Of a stretch of 64,000 nt of DNA, positions 17,077 to 25,215 are shown piece after piece. A model generated the notes under the pieces. The model saw only the letters and a program-made list of their open reading frames with translations. It was not told the DNA's origin and made no database searches. This DNA comes from Deltaproteobacteria bacterium UBA1386 (GTDB taxonomy: Bacteria; Desulfobacterota; Syntrophorhabdia; Syntrophorhabdales; Syntrophorhabdaceae). Positions within the stretch are counted from its first letter, which is position 1. Every line of letters begins with the position of its first letter. The stretch spans positions 62,001-126,000 of the forward strand of contig DBQU01000025.1 in the NCBI GenBank assembly GCA_002305765.1, given 5' to 3'. A program made the position numbers and the translations under genes.

Positions 17077-17862
17077 ATGATCCGGTACAGTGACAATGAA
17101 ATGATGGCCCTGGCGGCGGGACGGTTCATAAAGGACGGCGACATAGTGTTCGCGGGTACGGGCGTGTCCATACTGGCGGCTACCGCCGCGAAGAGGATCT
17201 TTGCTCCGAAAGCGGTGATATTCTTCGAGACGGGAGGCATCGACCCGTCTCTCGACGAGATACCGATGGCCGTGGCGGACTTAAGAGTGATGGCCGGTAC
17301 GTCGCTCAATTCCGGGCTCATAGAGGCCTTCTCCATAGTGGGCCATCGCAAGCTCCACACGGTCGCCTTCCTGGGGGCCGCCCAGATAGACCGGTACGGA
17401 AACCTCAACACGACGTGCATCGGTGATTACTTCAGGCCGAAGACCCGCTTTTCCGGAAGCGGGGGTGCCTGTGACGTGGCGACATTCGCATCCGGGGTTA
17501 TCACATTCATGCAGCACGAGAAACGGAGGTTTGTCGAGAAACTCGATTATCTCACCAGTGTGGGCTGGTACGAGGGCGGGGATTCAAGGAAGGAACTCGG
17601 CCTGAGGCGCGGGGGCGCCCTGGCCGTCGTCACCAATCTCGGCGTGCTCAGGTTTCACGAGGAGACGAAAGAGATGTACCTCGCGGAATATTTCCCGGGT
17701 GTAACGATAGAGAAGATAGTGGAGAGCACCGGTTTCCCCATAGACACGTCCATGGCTGTGGAGGCGGAAACCCCCACCCCGGGAGAACTCCAGATACTGC
17801 GCGAGGAGGTGGACCCCCAGCGCCTGATCTGCCAGGCCGTCCTCGAGACACCGCAGAAGTGA
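17077..17862 (+). CDS. CoA-transferase subunit B (glutaconate CoA-transferase beta-like)
   Basis: 261 aa, AAGGAGG before the ATG. The beta subunit contains the catalytic glutamate, here probably in I-F-F-E-T-G-G-I-D-P near residue 52, with the oxyanion-loop region G-A-A-Q-I-D-R-Y-G-N-L-N-T-T and the glycine-rich F-S-G-S-G-G-A-C-D further on. It forms an A2B2 or A4B4 complex with the preceding subunit in this family. A repeat island begins 8 bases after its stop. Confidence 0.88.
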   Translation: MIRYSDNEMMALAAGRFIKDGDIVFAGTGVSILAATAAKRIFAPKAVIFFETGGIDPSLDEIPMAVADLRVMAGTSLNSGLIEAFSIVGHRKLHTVAFLGAAQIDRYGNLNTTCIGDYFRPKTRFSGSGGACDVATFASGVITFMQHEKRRFVEKLDYLTSVGWYEGGDSRKELGLRRGGALAVVTNLGVLRFHEETKEMYLAEYFPGVTIEKIVESTGFPIDTSMAVEAETPTPGELQILREEVDPQRLICQAVLETPQK

Positions 17863-17869
17863 AGACTGC

Positions 17870-18010
17870 TTGAATCGCTTGAGTGGCCTGAGGGGAGGAT
17901 AGGCAGGATCCCGGTTCGCATCGAGGGATCGAGACCCCGCGGATGGTACGCAAGACCCGGGTTGTCCCAACATTCAAGCGATTCAAGCCATTCAAGCGAT
18001 TCAAGCCATT
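17870..18010. repeat. Hairpin repeat island (TTCAAGCGA word)
   Basis: The left arm (17870-17884) reads CTTGAATCGCTTGAG. The right arm (17971-18010) iterates ATTCAAGCG / ATTCAAGCC, its reverse complement, across about 85 bases. The island fills the gap between the CoA-transferase operon and the tig promoter. The same word family recurs at 31218-31346 and 52542-52578. Confidence 0.75.
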
Positions 18011-18014
18011 CTTA

Positions 18015-18044
18015 TTGCTAATTTCGCAAAATTAGGTTTATAAT
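18015..18044 (+). promoter_or_regulatory. Promoter of the tig-clpPX operon
   Basis: TTGCTA (18015-18020), 18-base spacer and a perfect TATAAT (18039-18044). Confidence 0.65.
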
Positions 18045-18058
18045 AGTGCAGTTTTCTA

Positions 18059-18079
18059 GGGACTTTGAAGTCCCTTTTT
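18059..18079 (+). terminator. Terminator-like hairpin in the tig leader
   Basis: GGGACTTTGAAGTCCC (18059-18074) folds into a perfect stem with a very small loop and is followed at once by five T residues. It lies just after the predicted transcription start and before the tig ribosome-binding site (CGGAGG, 18085-18090), so it could attenuate the operon rather than end an upstream gene. Confidence 0.65.
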
Positions 18080-18094
18080 CATGTCGGAGGTGTT

Positions 18095-19381
18095 ATGAAG
18101 GTTCAGGTTGAAGCGCTCGACAGCGTGAGAAAGAAAGTTGAAGTTCTTCTTCCCCGGGAGACCGTCTCAGGTATAAGGGAATCCATCTACGATGAGATAA
18201 GAAGGAGTGCGAAGATCAAAGGGTTCAGGCAGGGAAAGGTCCCGAGACCCATCATCACCCAGTATTACAAGGAATATATCGAGGAAGAGACGCGGAAGAG
18301 GATGCTTCAGAACACCATGTTCGACGCTCTGAAAGAGGCGAATGTGGAGCCGATCACAGAGCCCGTGGCGGATTTTCTCGAAGGTGACGAGCCAGGCTAC
18401 ACGCTTGACTGCGAGGTTCTTCCCGAGATCGAGCTGCCCGAGTACAAGGGTATAGAGATCGAGGCGGAGCCCATCAACATATCCGATGCGGATGTGGAGC
18501 AGCGTATTGAGAGTATGCGCCAGTTCCATGCCAGCTTCGAGGCGAAGCAAGGCGAGGCGACGGCTCAGAAGGGCGATTTTGTCGTCATCAAGTATCAGGG
18601 ATACCGCGACGGCGAGGCCTTGAAACAGATCGCGGCCGACGGATATCCCCTGGAGCTCGGGAACGCCATGCTCATGCCCGAGTTCGAAAATGCCGTCATC
18701 GGCATGAAAGAGGGCGAGGAGAGGGACGTGGACGTGACCTTCCCAGACGATTATCCCGACAAGGACATCGCGTCGAAGAAGATCCTTTTCAAGGTCACCA
18801 TGAAGGAGATCAAGCAGAAGGTGCTCCCCGAGGTCAATGACGAGTTCGCCCGGGACATGAGCTTCGAGAACCTCGAGGTCATGCGCAAGGGTGTCAGGGA
18901 GGAACTGATAAAGGAAAAGGAAGGTTTTCGCAAGAGCGACCTTACCCGGAAGGCCCTTGAGGTGCTTCTCAGGGACAGGGAGATCCCCGTTCCAAAAAGA
19001 TTCCTGGAGAAACGCGTGCACGGGATGATAGAGGAAGCCCAGTCGCGCTACCAGACGGACAGGCTTTCCGCCGAGGAGTTGCAGTCCATCTCCGAAAGAA
19101 TGCACGCTGATTTCGGAAAACGGGCCGAAGACCGGATCAAGGCCGAGATCGTTCTGGCCCGCATCGCGGAGAAAGAAGATATCAAGGCGGACGACAAGGA
19201 CGTCGAGGAGCGTCTGAAAACGATTGCGGAAGACGCCAACAAGACATACAATGAGGTCAAGGGTATTTACGAGCAATACGGCCTTGTGGCAGGGCTCAGG
19301 GACAACATCGTTGAAGAGAAGGCCATAGACTTCGTGCTCGCGAATGCCGTGGTAAAGGACGCACCGAAGGAGAATGAATGA
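18095..19381 (+). CDS. tig: Trigger factor
   Basis: 428 aa from the ATG at 18095 (CGGAGG four bases upstream). The N-terminal ribosome-binding domain has the signature G-F-R-Q-G-K-V-P near residue 45. A central FKBP-type peptidyl-prolyl isomerase domain (about 150-240, G-D-F-V-V-I-K-Y-Q-G-Y and G-M-K-E-G-E-E-R-D-V) follows, then the long helical C-terminal chaperone domain. It is a ribosome-associated chaperone. Its stop codon overlaps the clpP start (ATGA), the classical tig-clpP-clpX order. Confidence 0.97.
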   Translation: MKVQVEALDSVRKKVEVLLPRETVSGIRESIYDEIRRSAKIKGFRQGKVPRPIITQYYKEYIEEETRKRMLQNTMFDALKEANVEPITEPVADFLEGDEPGYTLDCEVLPEIELPEYKGIEIEAEPINISDADVEQRIESMRQFHASFEAKQGEATAQKGDFVVIKYQGYRDGEALKQIAADGYPLELGNAMLMPEFENAVIGMKEGEERDVDVTFPDDYPDKDIASKKILFKVTMKEIKQKVLPEVNDEFARDMSFENLEVMRKGVREELIKEKEGFRKSDLTRKALEVLLRDREIPVPKRFLEKRVHGMIEEAQSRYQTDRLSAEELQSISERMHADFGKRAEDRIKAEIVLARIAEKEDIKADDKDVEERLKTIAEDANKTYNEVKGIYEQYGLVAGLRDNIVEEKAIDFVLANAVVKDAPKENE

Positions 19382-19962
19382 GCCTTGTACCAATAGTCAT
19401 CGAGAAGGACGGCAGGGGCGAGCGGGCCTATGACATATACTCGCGGCTCCTCAAGGAGCGGATCGTCTTTCTGGGCACCGGGATCGACGACATGGTGGCG
19501 AACATCATCATCGCCCAGCTCCTGTTCCTCGAATCCGAAGACCCGTCAAAGGACATATATCTCTACATCAACAGCCCGGGAGGCATCATCACCAGCGGGC
19601 TTGCCATCTATGACACGATGCAGTACATAAAGGCACCCGTCGTGACGACCTGTATCGGGCAGGCGGCAAGCATGGGAGCGGTGCTCCTCGCCGGCGGGGA
19701 GAAGGGCAAGCGCTTCGCGCTGCCTCACTCGCGGATCCTCATCCACCAGCCGCTCGGAGGAGCGCAGGGGCAGGCAAGCGACATCGACATCCAGGCAAAA
19801 GAGATACTGAGAATGCGGGAATCGATCAACAACATTCTCGTGAGACACACCGGCCAGCCCCTCGACAAGGTGGCGAAGGACACGGAGCGCGATTATTTCA
19901 TGGACGCGCAGCAAGCCATAGAGTATGGTATAGTAGATCAGATACTTGAGAAGAGGTTGTAG
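19378..19962 (+). CDS. clpP: ATP-dependent Clp protease proteolytic subunit
   Basis: 194 aa, full length for ClpP. The serine of the catalytic triad is in G-Q-A-A-S-M-G-A (near residue 97), the histidine in R-I-L-I-H-Q-P (near 122) and the aspartate in the D-T-E-R-D-Y-F-M segment (near 171). It forms the tetradecameric proteolytic chamber used by ClpX, encoded 3 bases downstream. Start overlaps the tig stop. Confidence 0.97.
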   Translation: MSLVPIVIEKDGRGERAYDIYSRLLKERIVFLGTGIDDMVANIIIAQLLFLESEDPSKDIYLYINSPGGIITSGLAIYDTMQYIKAPVVTTCIGQAASMGAVLLAGGEKGKRFALPHSRILIHQPLGGAQGQASDIDIQAKEILRMRESINNILVRHTGQPLDKVAKDTERDYFMDAQQAIEYGIVDQILEKRL

Positions 19963-19965
19963 AAC

Positions 19966-21219
19966 ATGATCAAGAAGACAAACGGCAGGACCATCAAGCT
20001 CAACTGCTCATTCTGCGGAAAGAGTCAGGACGAGGTCAAGAAGCTGATAGCCGGCCCGATGGTTTACATATGCGACGAGTGTATCGAGCTATGCAACGAG
20101 ATAATTCAGGAAGAGGCAAAGAAGGAGCGTTTCGATTACATCAAGACGGCCATCCCGAAACCTCACGAGATCAACAAACTCCTCGATGACTTCGTGATCG
20201 GGCAGGACCACGCGAAAAAGGTCCTTTCCGTCGCGGTTTACAACCACTACAAGAGGATAGAGTCAAAGACTCAGTTCGATGATGTGGAGATCCAGAAGAG
20301 CAATATCCTGCTCATCGGTCCGACGGGCTCGGGGAAGACGCTCCTTGCCCAGACCCTCGCGAAGATACTCCATGTGCCCTTCACCATAGCGGATGCCACA
20401 ACGCTCACCGAGGCGGGGTATGTGGGCGAGGATGTGGAGAACATCATCCTGTACCTGCTCCAGGCGGCCGACTACAACGTGGAACGGGCGGAGCGGGGGA
20501 TAGTGTATATCGACGAGATCGACAAGATCTCACGCAAGACGGACAGTCCGTCGATAACCCGTGACGTTTCCGGGGAAGGGGTCCAGCAGGCCCTTCTCAA
20601 GATAATCGAGGGCACCGTCGCGAACGTGCCGCCCAAAGGCGGCAGGAAGCATCCCCAGCAGGACTACATCAAGGTCGACACATCGAACATACTCTTCATC
20701 TGCGGGGGCGCGTTCCACAGCATCGAGGGCCTCATCGCGGGCAGGATAGGAAAGAAGAGCATCGGCTTCGGTGTCGACGTGGAGGGCGGAAGGGACAAGA
20801 TGTATTCCGAGCTCATCAGGGACATCCAGCCCGAAGACCTCCTGAAATACGGGCTCATACCCGAGTTCATCGGCCGTCTGCCCATCACGGCAACCCTCGA
20901 GGAACTCTCCGAGGAGAACCTTGTGGAGATCCTGAAGAGGCCGAGGAACGCCATTGTGAAGCAGTACAAGAAGCTTTTCGACCTCGAGAACGTCAAGCTC
21001 ACCTTCACTGAAGGGTCATTGCGAGGGATCGCCAGGGAGGCCATGAAGAAGAAGACCGGCGCCCGGGGTTTGCGGTCCATCATGGAGAAGGTGATGCTCG
21101 ATGTCATGTACGAGATACCTTCACTATCCAATGTCAAGGAATGTGTCATAAGTGAAGAGGTGATCGTCAACCACGAAAGGCCCATCCTTATCTACGAAGA
21201 AGAGGCCGAGAGTGCGTGA
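19966..21219 (+). CDS. clpX: ATP-dependent Clp protease ATP-binding subunit ClpX
   Basis: 417 aa. N-terminal C4 zinc finger (C-S-F-C ... C-D-E-C, residues ~15-40), Walker A G-P-T-G-S-G-K-T, Walker B V-Y-I-D-E-I-D-K, the pore loop G-Y-V-G-E-D and the ClpP-docking IGF-type loop (S-I-G-F-G near residue 265). AAA+ unfoldase delivering tagged substrates to ClpP. The downstream lon gene often found in this operon is absent; a tRNA promoter follows directly. Confidence 0.97.
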   Translation: MIKKTNGRTIKLNCSFCGKSQDEVKKLIAGPMVYICDECIELCNEIIQEEAKKERFDYIKTAIPKPHEINKLLDDFVIGQDHAKKVLSVAVYNHYKRIESKTQFDDVEIQKSNILLIGPTGSGKTLLAQTLAKILHVPFTIADATTLTEAGYVGEDVENIILYLLQAADYNVERAERGIVYIDEIDKISRKTDSPSITRDVSGEGVQQALLKIIEGTVANVPPKGGRKHPQQDYIKVDTSNILFICGGAFHSIEGLIAGRIGKKSIGFGVDVEGGRDKMYSELIRDIQPEDLLKYGLIPEFIGRLPITATLEELSEENLVEILKRPRNAIVKQYKKLFDLENVKLTFTEGSLRGIAREAMKKKTGARGLRSIMEKVMLDVMYEIPSLSNVKECVISEEVIVNHERPILIYEEEAESA

Positions 21220-21223
21220 GAGG

Positions 21224-21252
21224 TTGACATTTCATGCTGAACCTGTTATATT
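21224..21252 (+). promoter_or_regulatory. Promoter for the tRNA pair
   Basis: Perfect TTGACA (21224-21229), 17-base spacer, TATATT (21247-21252), ending 10 bases before the tRNA-Val gene. Confidence 0.7.
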
Positions 21253-21262
21253 CACCGCTGTT

Positions 21263-21337
21263 GGGCGGATAGCTCAGCGGGAGAGCATCGGCCTTACAAG
21301 CCGAGGGTCGCAGGTTCAAAACCTGTTCCGCCTACCA
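21263..21337 (+). tRNA. tRNA-Val (anticodon TAC)
   Basis: A complete cloverleaf: acceptor GGGCGGA/TCCGCCT (G-T closing pair), D arm GCTC/GAGC, anticodon stem TCGGC/GCCGA around loop CTTACAA with anticodon TAC, T arm GCAGG/CCTGT with TTCAAAA loop, and an encoded CCA end. Confidence 0.93.
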
Positions 21338-21344
21338 TATACGC

Positions 21345-21422
<78 letters not shown>

Positions 21423-21449
21423 TTTTTCGATAAATAGACTGGTGCCTGC

Positions 21450-23519
21450 ATGGCTATGAAGCTGATCATCTGCATACACAACCATCAACCAGTCGGCAAT
21501 ATGGACCACATTCTGGAAGAGGCTTATACGCGTTCGTATATGCCTTTTTTTTCTGTCCTGAAGGACTTTCCGGAGATCAAGGTCAACATCCACTTCACCG
21601 GCTTCCTTTTTGAATGGCTGAAGGAGAACAAGCCCGAGTACATAGCGCTCCTCAGGACCCTCTACGACAGAGGGCAGCTCGAGGTCCTTTCAGGTGGCAT
21701 GTACGAACCCATTCTCGCGCTTCTTCCCGAGGACGACGCCCGAGCCCAGATACGGCTTCATCTCGACCTGATGGAAGAGACCTTCGGCGCGCGTCCCCGG
21801 GGCATGTGGCTGGCGGAGCGGGTTTACGAGCCGCAGTTGCCGAAGGTGATGGCGCGGGCCGGGATCGAATTCACCGTCATTGACGATAATCATTTCAAAT
21901 CCGTGGGTCTGAGGGATGAGGAGCTTTACGGCCACTTCATCACGGAGGCCGATGGCGAGAAGCTTTTCATCTTCCCCGGCCTTGAGCTGCTCCGGTACGT
22001 CATTCCCTTCAAGAGCATCGAGACGGTGGACGAGAGTTTTCGGAGCATGGCGGCTGCCGGGGCCGACCTCGCCGTGTTCGCCGACGATGGGGAAAAGTTC
22101 GGGCTCTGGCCGGGCACGTTCGATTACGTGTATGACAAGGAGCACTGGCTTGAATCCTTCTTCCGGTACCTCAGCGATAACGCCGATTGGCTGCAGACGG
22201 TGACGTTCGGCGACCATATGGCCGCGACCCCCCCCAGGGGCCGGATATACCTTCCCTGCGAATCCTACAGGGAGATGGAGGAATGGTGCCTTCCCGCGGA
22301 GCGGGCAAGGGAATATTCCGAACTCCTCCACACGGACGATCTCGAGCACCGCGATTTTCTGAAAGGTGGCTATTACAGGCATTTCCTCGTGAAGTACAGC
22401 GAGAGCAACGACATGCACAAGAGGATGATGCGCCTCTCGAAAGCGGCGAAGATGAATCCCGAGGCGAAGAGGCACATCTACATGGCGCAGGCAAACGACA
22501 GTTACTGGCACGGGGTTTTCGGAGGCCTGTACCTGCCGCACCTGAGGGGATCGGTCTGGCGTCATCTCATCGAGGCGGCAAAACTGCTCGACCCGAAGAA
22601 ACCCTTCGTCAAGGGGTACATAGAGGACATCAACCTCGATGGTCATGACGAGGCCGTCATCAAGAACAACGCGATGGAGGCGTCCTTTCGCCTGAACGAA
22701 GGCGGGGTGCTCTACGGCCTCGACCACAAACCTTCGTCGGTCAATATCATGGCCACCCTCAAGAGGCGGTATGAAGGGTACCACGAAAAGATCAGGGAAG
22801 CCGTCAACCAGTCCTCGGCTGACGGAACGAAGACGATCCATGACATGGTGATGGCCAAGGAAGAGGGCCTCGACCGTTTTCTCCACTACGACTGGTACCG
22901 CAGGGCCTCTCTTGTCGACCACATTCTGGACACAGATGCCTCCCTGGAGGCGTTCTACCGGTGTGAGTGCATCGAACCGGGTGATTTCGTCATGGAGCCC
23001 TACACCGCGGAGATGGAGAAGGGCAAAGGAAGAGTGGACCTCCTGCTCCGGCGGGACGGGCATTTCCGTAAGGCCGACAGGATCCTGCCCCATTCCATCG
23101 CGAAGCGGGTCTCCGTCGGCGAAGGGGCAGCGGAATTGACCGTCGGTTATGAGCTTTGGGGAGAGGTCGACGTTCCCTTTCTCCTCGGGGTCGAGTTCAA
23201 CTTCGCCTTTCTGGGAAGCGGAGGAGACCGTTACCTTCAGACGGAGAGGGGCAGGTATCCGCTGACGCTGCAGGGCATCCTTGAACCGGCGGCGAACCTG
23301 AAGTTTCACGATCCCTACCAGAACGTCGAGGTTTACCTGGAGCTCGGTGAAGCCGCGGAGCTCTGGACCTTCCCTGTGGAGGTCGTTTCCCTCTCGGAGA
23401 ACGGTTTCGAGCGCAACTACCAGAGCACCATGGTCATGCCCGTCTGGCACGTGGACCTGGCGGGGGGCCCGAGACACATCTCTCTCAAGGTCCGCGTGGA
23501 CGAGGCCCGTCAGGCCTGA
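21450..23519 (+). CDS. Glycoside hydrolase family 57 (alpha-amylase / 4-alpha-glucanotransferase type)
   Basis: 689 aa (ATG 21450; a second ATG two codons later is equally possible). GH57 signatures in order: H-N-H-Q-P-V-G near residue 12, G-G-M-Y-E-P near 80, the catalytic glutamate region G-M-W-L-A-E-R-V-Y-E-P near 125, and the acid region V-F-A-D-D-G-E-K-F-G-L-W-P near 215. C-terminal beta-sandwich domains (about 420-689) match the DUF1925/DUF1926 arrangement of 4-alpha-glucanotransferases. It acts on alpha-1,4-glucans, so glycogen turnover is likely. It follows the tRNA pair by 28 bases and may be read through from their promoter. Confidence 0.9.
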   Translation: MAMKLIICIHNHQPVGNMDHILEEAYTRSYMPFFSVLKDFPEIKVNIHFTGFLFEWLKENKPEYIALLRTLYDRGQLEVLSGGMYEPILALLPEDDARAQIRLHLDLMEETFGARPRGMWLAERVYEPQLPKVMARAGIEFTVIDDNHFKSVGLRDEELYGHFITEADGEKLFIFPGLELLRYVIPFKSIETVDESFRSMAAAGADLAVFADDGEKFGLWPGTFDYVYDKEHWLESFFRYLSDNADWLQTVTFGDHMAATPPRGRIYLPCESYREMEEWCLPAERAREYSELLHTDDLEHRDFLKGGYYRHFLVKYSESNDMHKRMMRLSKAAKMNPEAKRHIYMAQANDSYWHGVFGGLYLPHLRGSVWRHLIEAAKLLDPKKPFVKGYIEDINLDGHDEAVIKNNAMEASFRLNEGGVLYGLDHKPSSVNIMATLKRRYEGYHEKIREAVNQSSADGTKTIHDMVMAKEEGLDRFLHYDWYRRASLVDHILDTDASLEAFYRCECIEPGDFVMEPYTAEMEKGKGRVDLLLRRDGHFRKADRILPHSIAKRVSVGEGAAELTVGYELWGEVDVPFLLGVEFNFAFLGSGGDRYLQTERGRYPLTLQGILEPAANLKFHDPYQNVEVYLELGEAAELWTFPVEVVSLSENGFERNYQSTMVMPVWHVDLAGGPRHISLKVRVDEARQA

Positions 23520-23568
23520 CGGGAAGAACGATCCCGATCAGCAATGGAACGGTGGATAGACAGGTCCG

Positions 23569-24402
23569 ATGCCCAGGGTTTCCGTCATCATAACTACCTT
23601 TAACCGCCGGCAGTTCCTCAAGGAAGCCCTCGCATCCGTTCTGGCCCAGGATTACAGCGATAGAGAGATCATCGTGGTCGATGACGGCTCCACGGATGGG
23701 TCACGGGACGAGGCCGCAGGGCTCCCGGTGAAGTATGTCTGGAAAGAGAACGGCGGGATATCGAGCGCGAGGAACGCGGGACTCGATATCGCCCGGGGCG
23801 ACTGCATCGCCTTCCTCGATGTCGACGATCTCTGGAAAAGGAAGAAGCTTTCCATCCAGATGGACGAAATGGAGCGCACGGGCACACCTCTCACCTACAC
23901 GGACGAGATATGGATACGCAACGGGGAGAGGCTCAACCAGAAACAGCGGCACCGCAAGTACTCGGGGGAGATCTTTGAGCATTGCCTGCCCCTTTGCATC
24001 ATCAGCCCGTCGTCGGCGGTCATCCGACGAAGCGTCTTCGATGCTGCCGGTGTTTTCGATGAATCCCTGCCCGTGTGCGAGGACTATGACATGTGGCTCA
24101 GGATAACCGCGCGATTTCCCGTGACCTTTATCCAAAAACAGCTCATCATCAAGCGGGGAGGGCATCCCGACCAGCTTTCACGGGCCTATGACGGGATGGA
24201 CCGCTTCAGGATAGCGAGCATCGTAAAGGTCCTCGACAGCGGTGTCCTGTCTCCGGGACAGACCCGGAAGGCGATCGGAGAACTCCGGACAAAATGCCGG
24301 ATCTATGCGGGCGGTGCCATGAAAAGAGGCAAGAAGGAAGAAGGGGAGCGCTATCTCAGGCTGGCATCGGCGTATGAAGACGAAGCGACGCCGGGGAAAT
24401 AG
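23569..24402 (+). CDS. Glycosyltransferase family 2
   Basis: 277 aa. GT-A fold: V-S-V-I-I-T-T-F-N-R at the N-terminus, V-V-D-D-G-S-T-D-G-S, then N-G-G-I-S-S-A-R-N-A-G and the metal-binding L-D-V-D-D-L-W (DXD). No membrane segment is visible. It starts 49 bases after the GH57 gene. The acceptor is unknown; an envelope polysaccharide is the usual role. Confidence 0.9.
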   Translation: MPRVSVIITTFNRRQFLKEALASVLAQDYSDREIIVVDDGSTDGSRDEAAGLPVKYVWKENGGISSARNAGLDIARGDCIAFLDVDDLWKRKKLSIQMDEMERTGTPLTYTDEIWIRNGERLNQKQRHRKYSGEIFEHCLPLCIISPSSAVIRRSVFDAAGVFDESLPVCEDYDMWLRITARFPVTFIQKQLIIKRGGHPDQLSRAYDGMDRFRIASIVKVLDSGVLSPGQTRKAIGELRTKCRIYAGGAMKRGKKEEGERYLRLASAYEDEATPGK

Positions 24403-24517
24403 ATGAACGATCGTACCATCCCCTCGGGCCATCCCGCGAGGTGTCTCCGTGTGCGAGCGAAGCACCGGACCCGTCGCACCGCTGACGCGAAGCGCCCGCC
24501 TGCTTGGAGCACAGCTT

Positions 24518-25000
24518 TCAGTTCAGGTTCCTGATCTCGGCGTCCAATTTGGCCTTGTGCGCGGCGGTATCGGAGATTATCTCCTTCATGAGACCGAGGT
24601 ACTCGATGTCTTCGGTCTTGACGACCTCACCGTAGCGCTGTTCCATCATGGACTGTTCCATGTCACGGGCCACGAAGAGGGCGTTCTTTCTCTGGATGGT
24701 GCCGGTCCTCACCTTGTCGATGTTTCCCCTGATCCCTCTGATGAGCGTCTGGGCAGCCATTATATTGAAGGGGCGGCCTTTCTCGAAGCGTTCCGGTTTT
24801 CGGGATATGATGTCCTTCATGCTCTCGATATTGCGCGCGTGCTTGTTCTCTTCATCCTCGATGCCGGACCAGAAACCATGCCCGTCGTCCCAGGTCTCTC
24901 CGCAGGCATGATAAAGCTCGGCGAGCGCCCTTTCCACGTCTGCCATAAAGGACAGGACATCGAGGATACCTTTCAGGTCTCCCGATGCTATCAGATCCAT
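24518..25000 (-). CDS. Ferritin-like diiron protein
   Basis: About 160 aa from the ATG at 25000, with CGAGG five bases upstream. Predicted four-helix bundle: first helix A-D-V-E-R-A-L-A-E-L-Y-H, second helix E-D-E-E-N-K-H-A-R-N with a full E-x-x-H motif, third helix with M-E-Q-S-M-M-E, and fourth helix ending D-T-A-A-H, where the usual second E-x-x-H is D-x-x-H. No rubredoxin domain. A rubrerythrin-like peroxide or iron-handling role is possible. It is alone on the minus strand between the GT2 gene and the formate-THF ligase promoter. Confidence 0.75.
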   Translation of the reverse strand: MDLIASGDLKGILDVLSFMADVERALAELYHACGETWDDGHGFWSGIEDEENKHARNIESMKDIISRKPERFEKGRPFNIMAAQTLIRGIRGNIDKVRTGTIQRKNALFVARDMEQSMMEQRYGEVVKTEDIEYLGLMKEIISDTAAHKAKLDAEIRNLN

Positions 25001-25133
25001 ATCCACCTCGTCATATCGCCGGGTGAGTTCCCCGAAACCTTCTGAGGCACCATTACCTCGTGATGCCGCCCTAAAAACTATCAGAAGCGGAGGACATATT
25101 CAATCCGAAAGACGCGACATCGCGTCGCCGGGC

Positions 25134-25162
25134 TTGAGAAATCGTGCCGAAACCTGTATATT
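25134..25162 (+). promoter_or_regulatory. Promoter for formate-tetrahydrofolate ligase
   Basis: TTGAGA (25134-25139), 17-base spacer and TATATT (25157-25162), about 55 bases upstream of the fhs start. Confidence 0.6.
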
Positions 25163-25215
25163 TATCAATGCTTTGAGGGGAAGTTCAAGCCTCTCTCATG
25201 AAAAGGAGCCCGCAT

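Noticed and set aside
21690..23477. 595-codon minus-strand frame
   Set aside because: Antisense of the GH57 gene.
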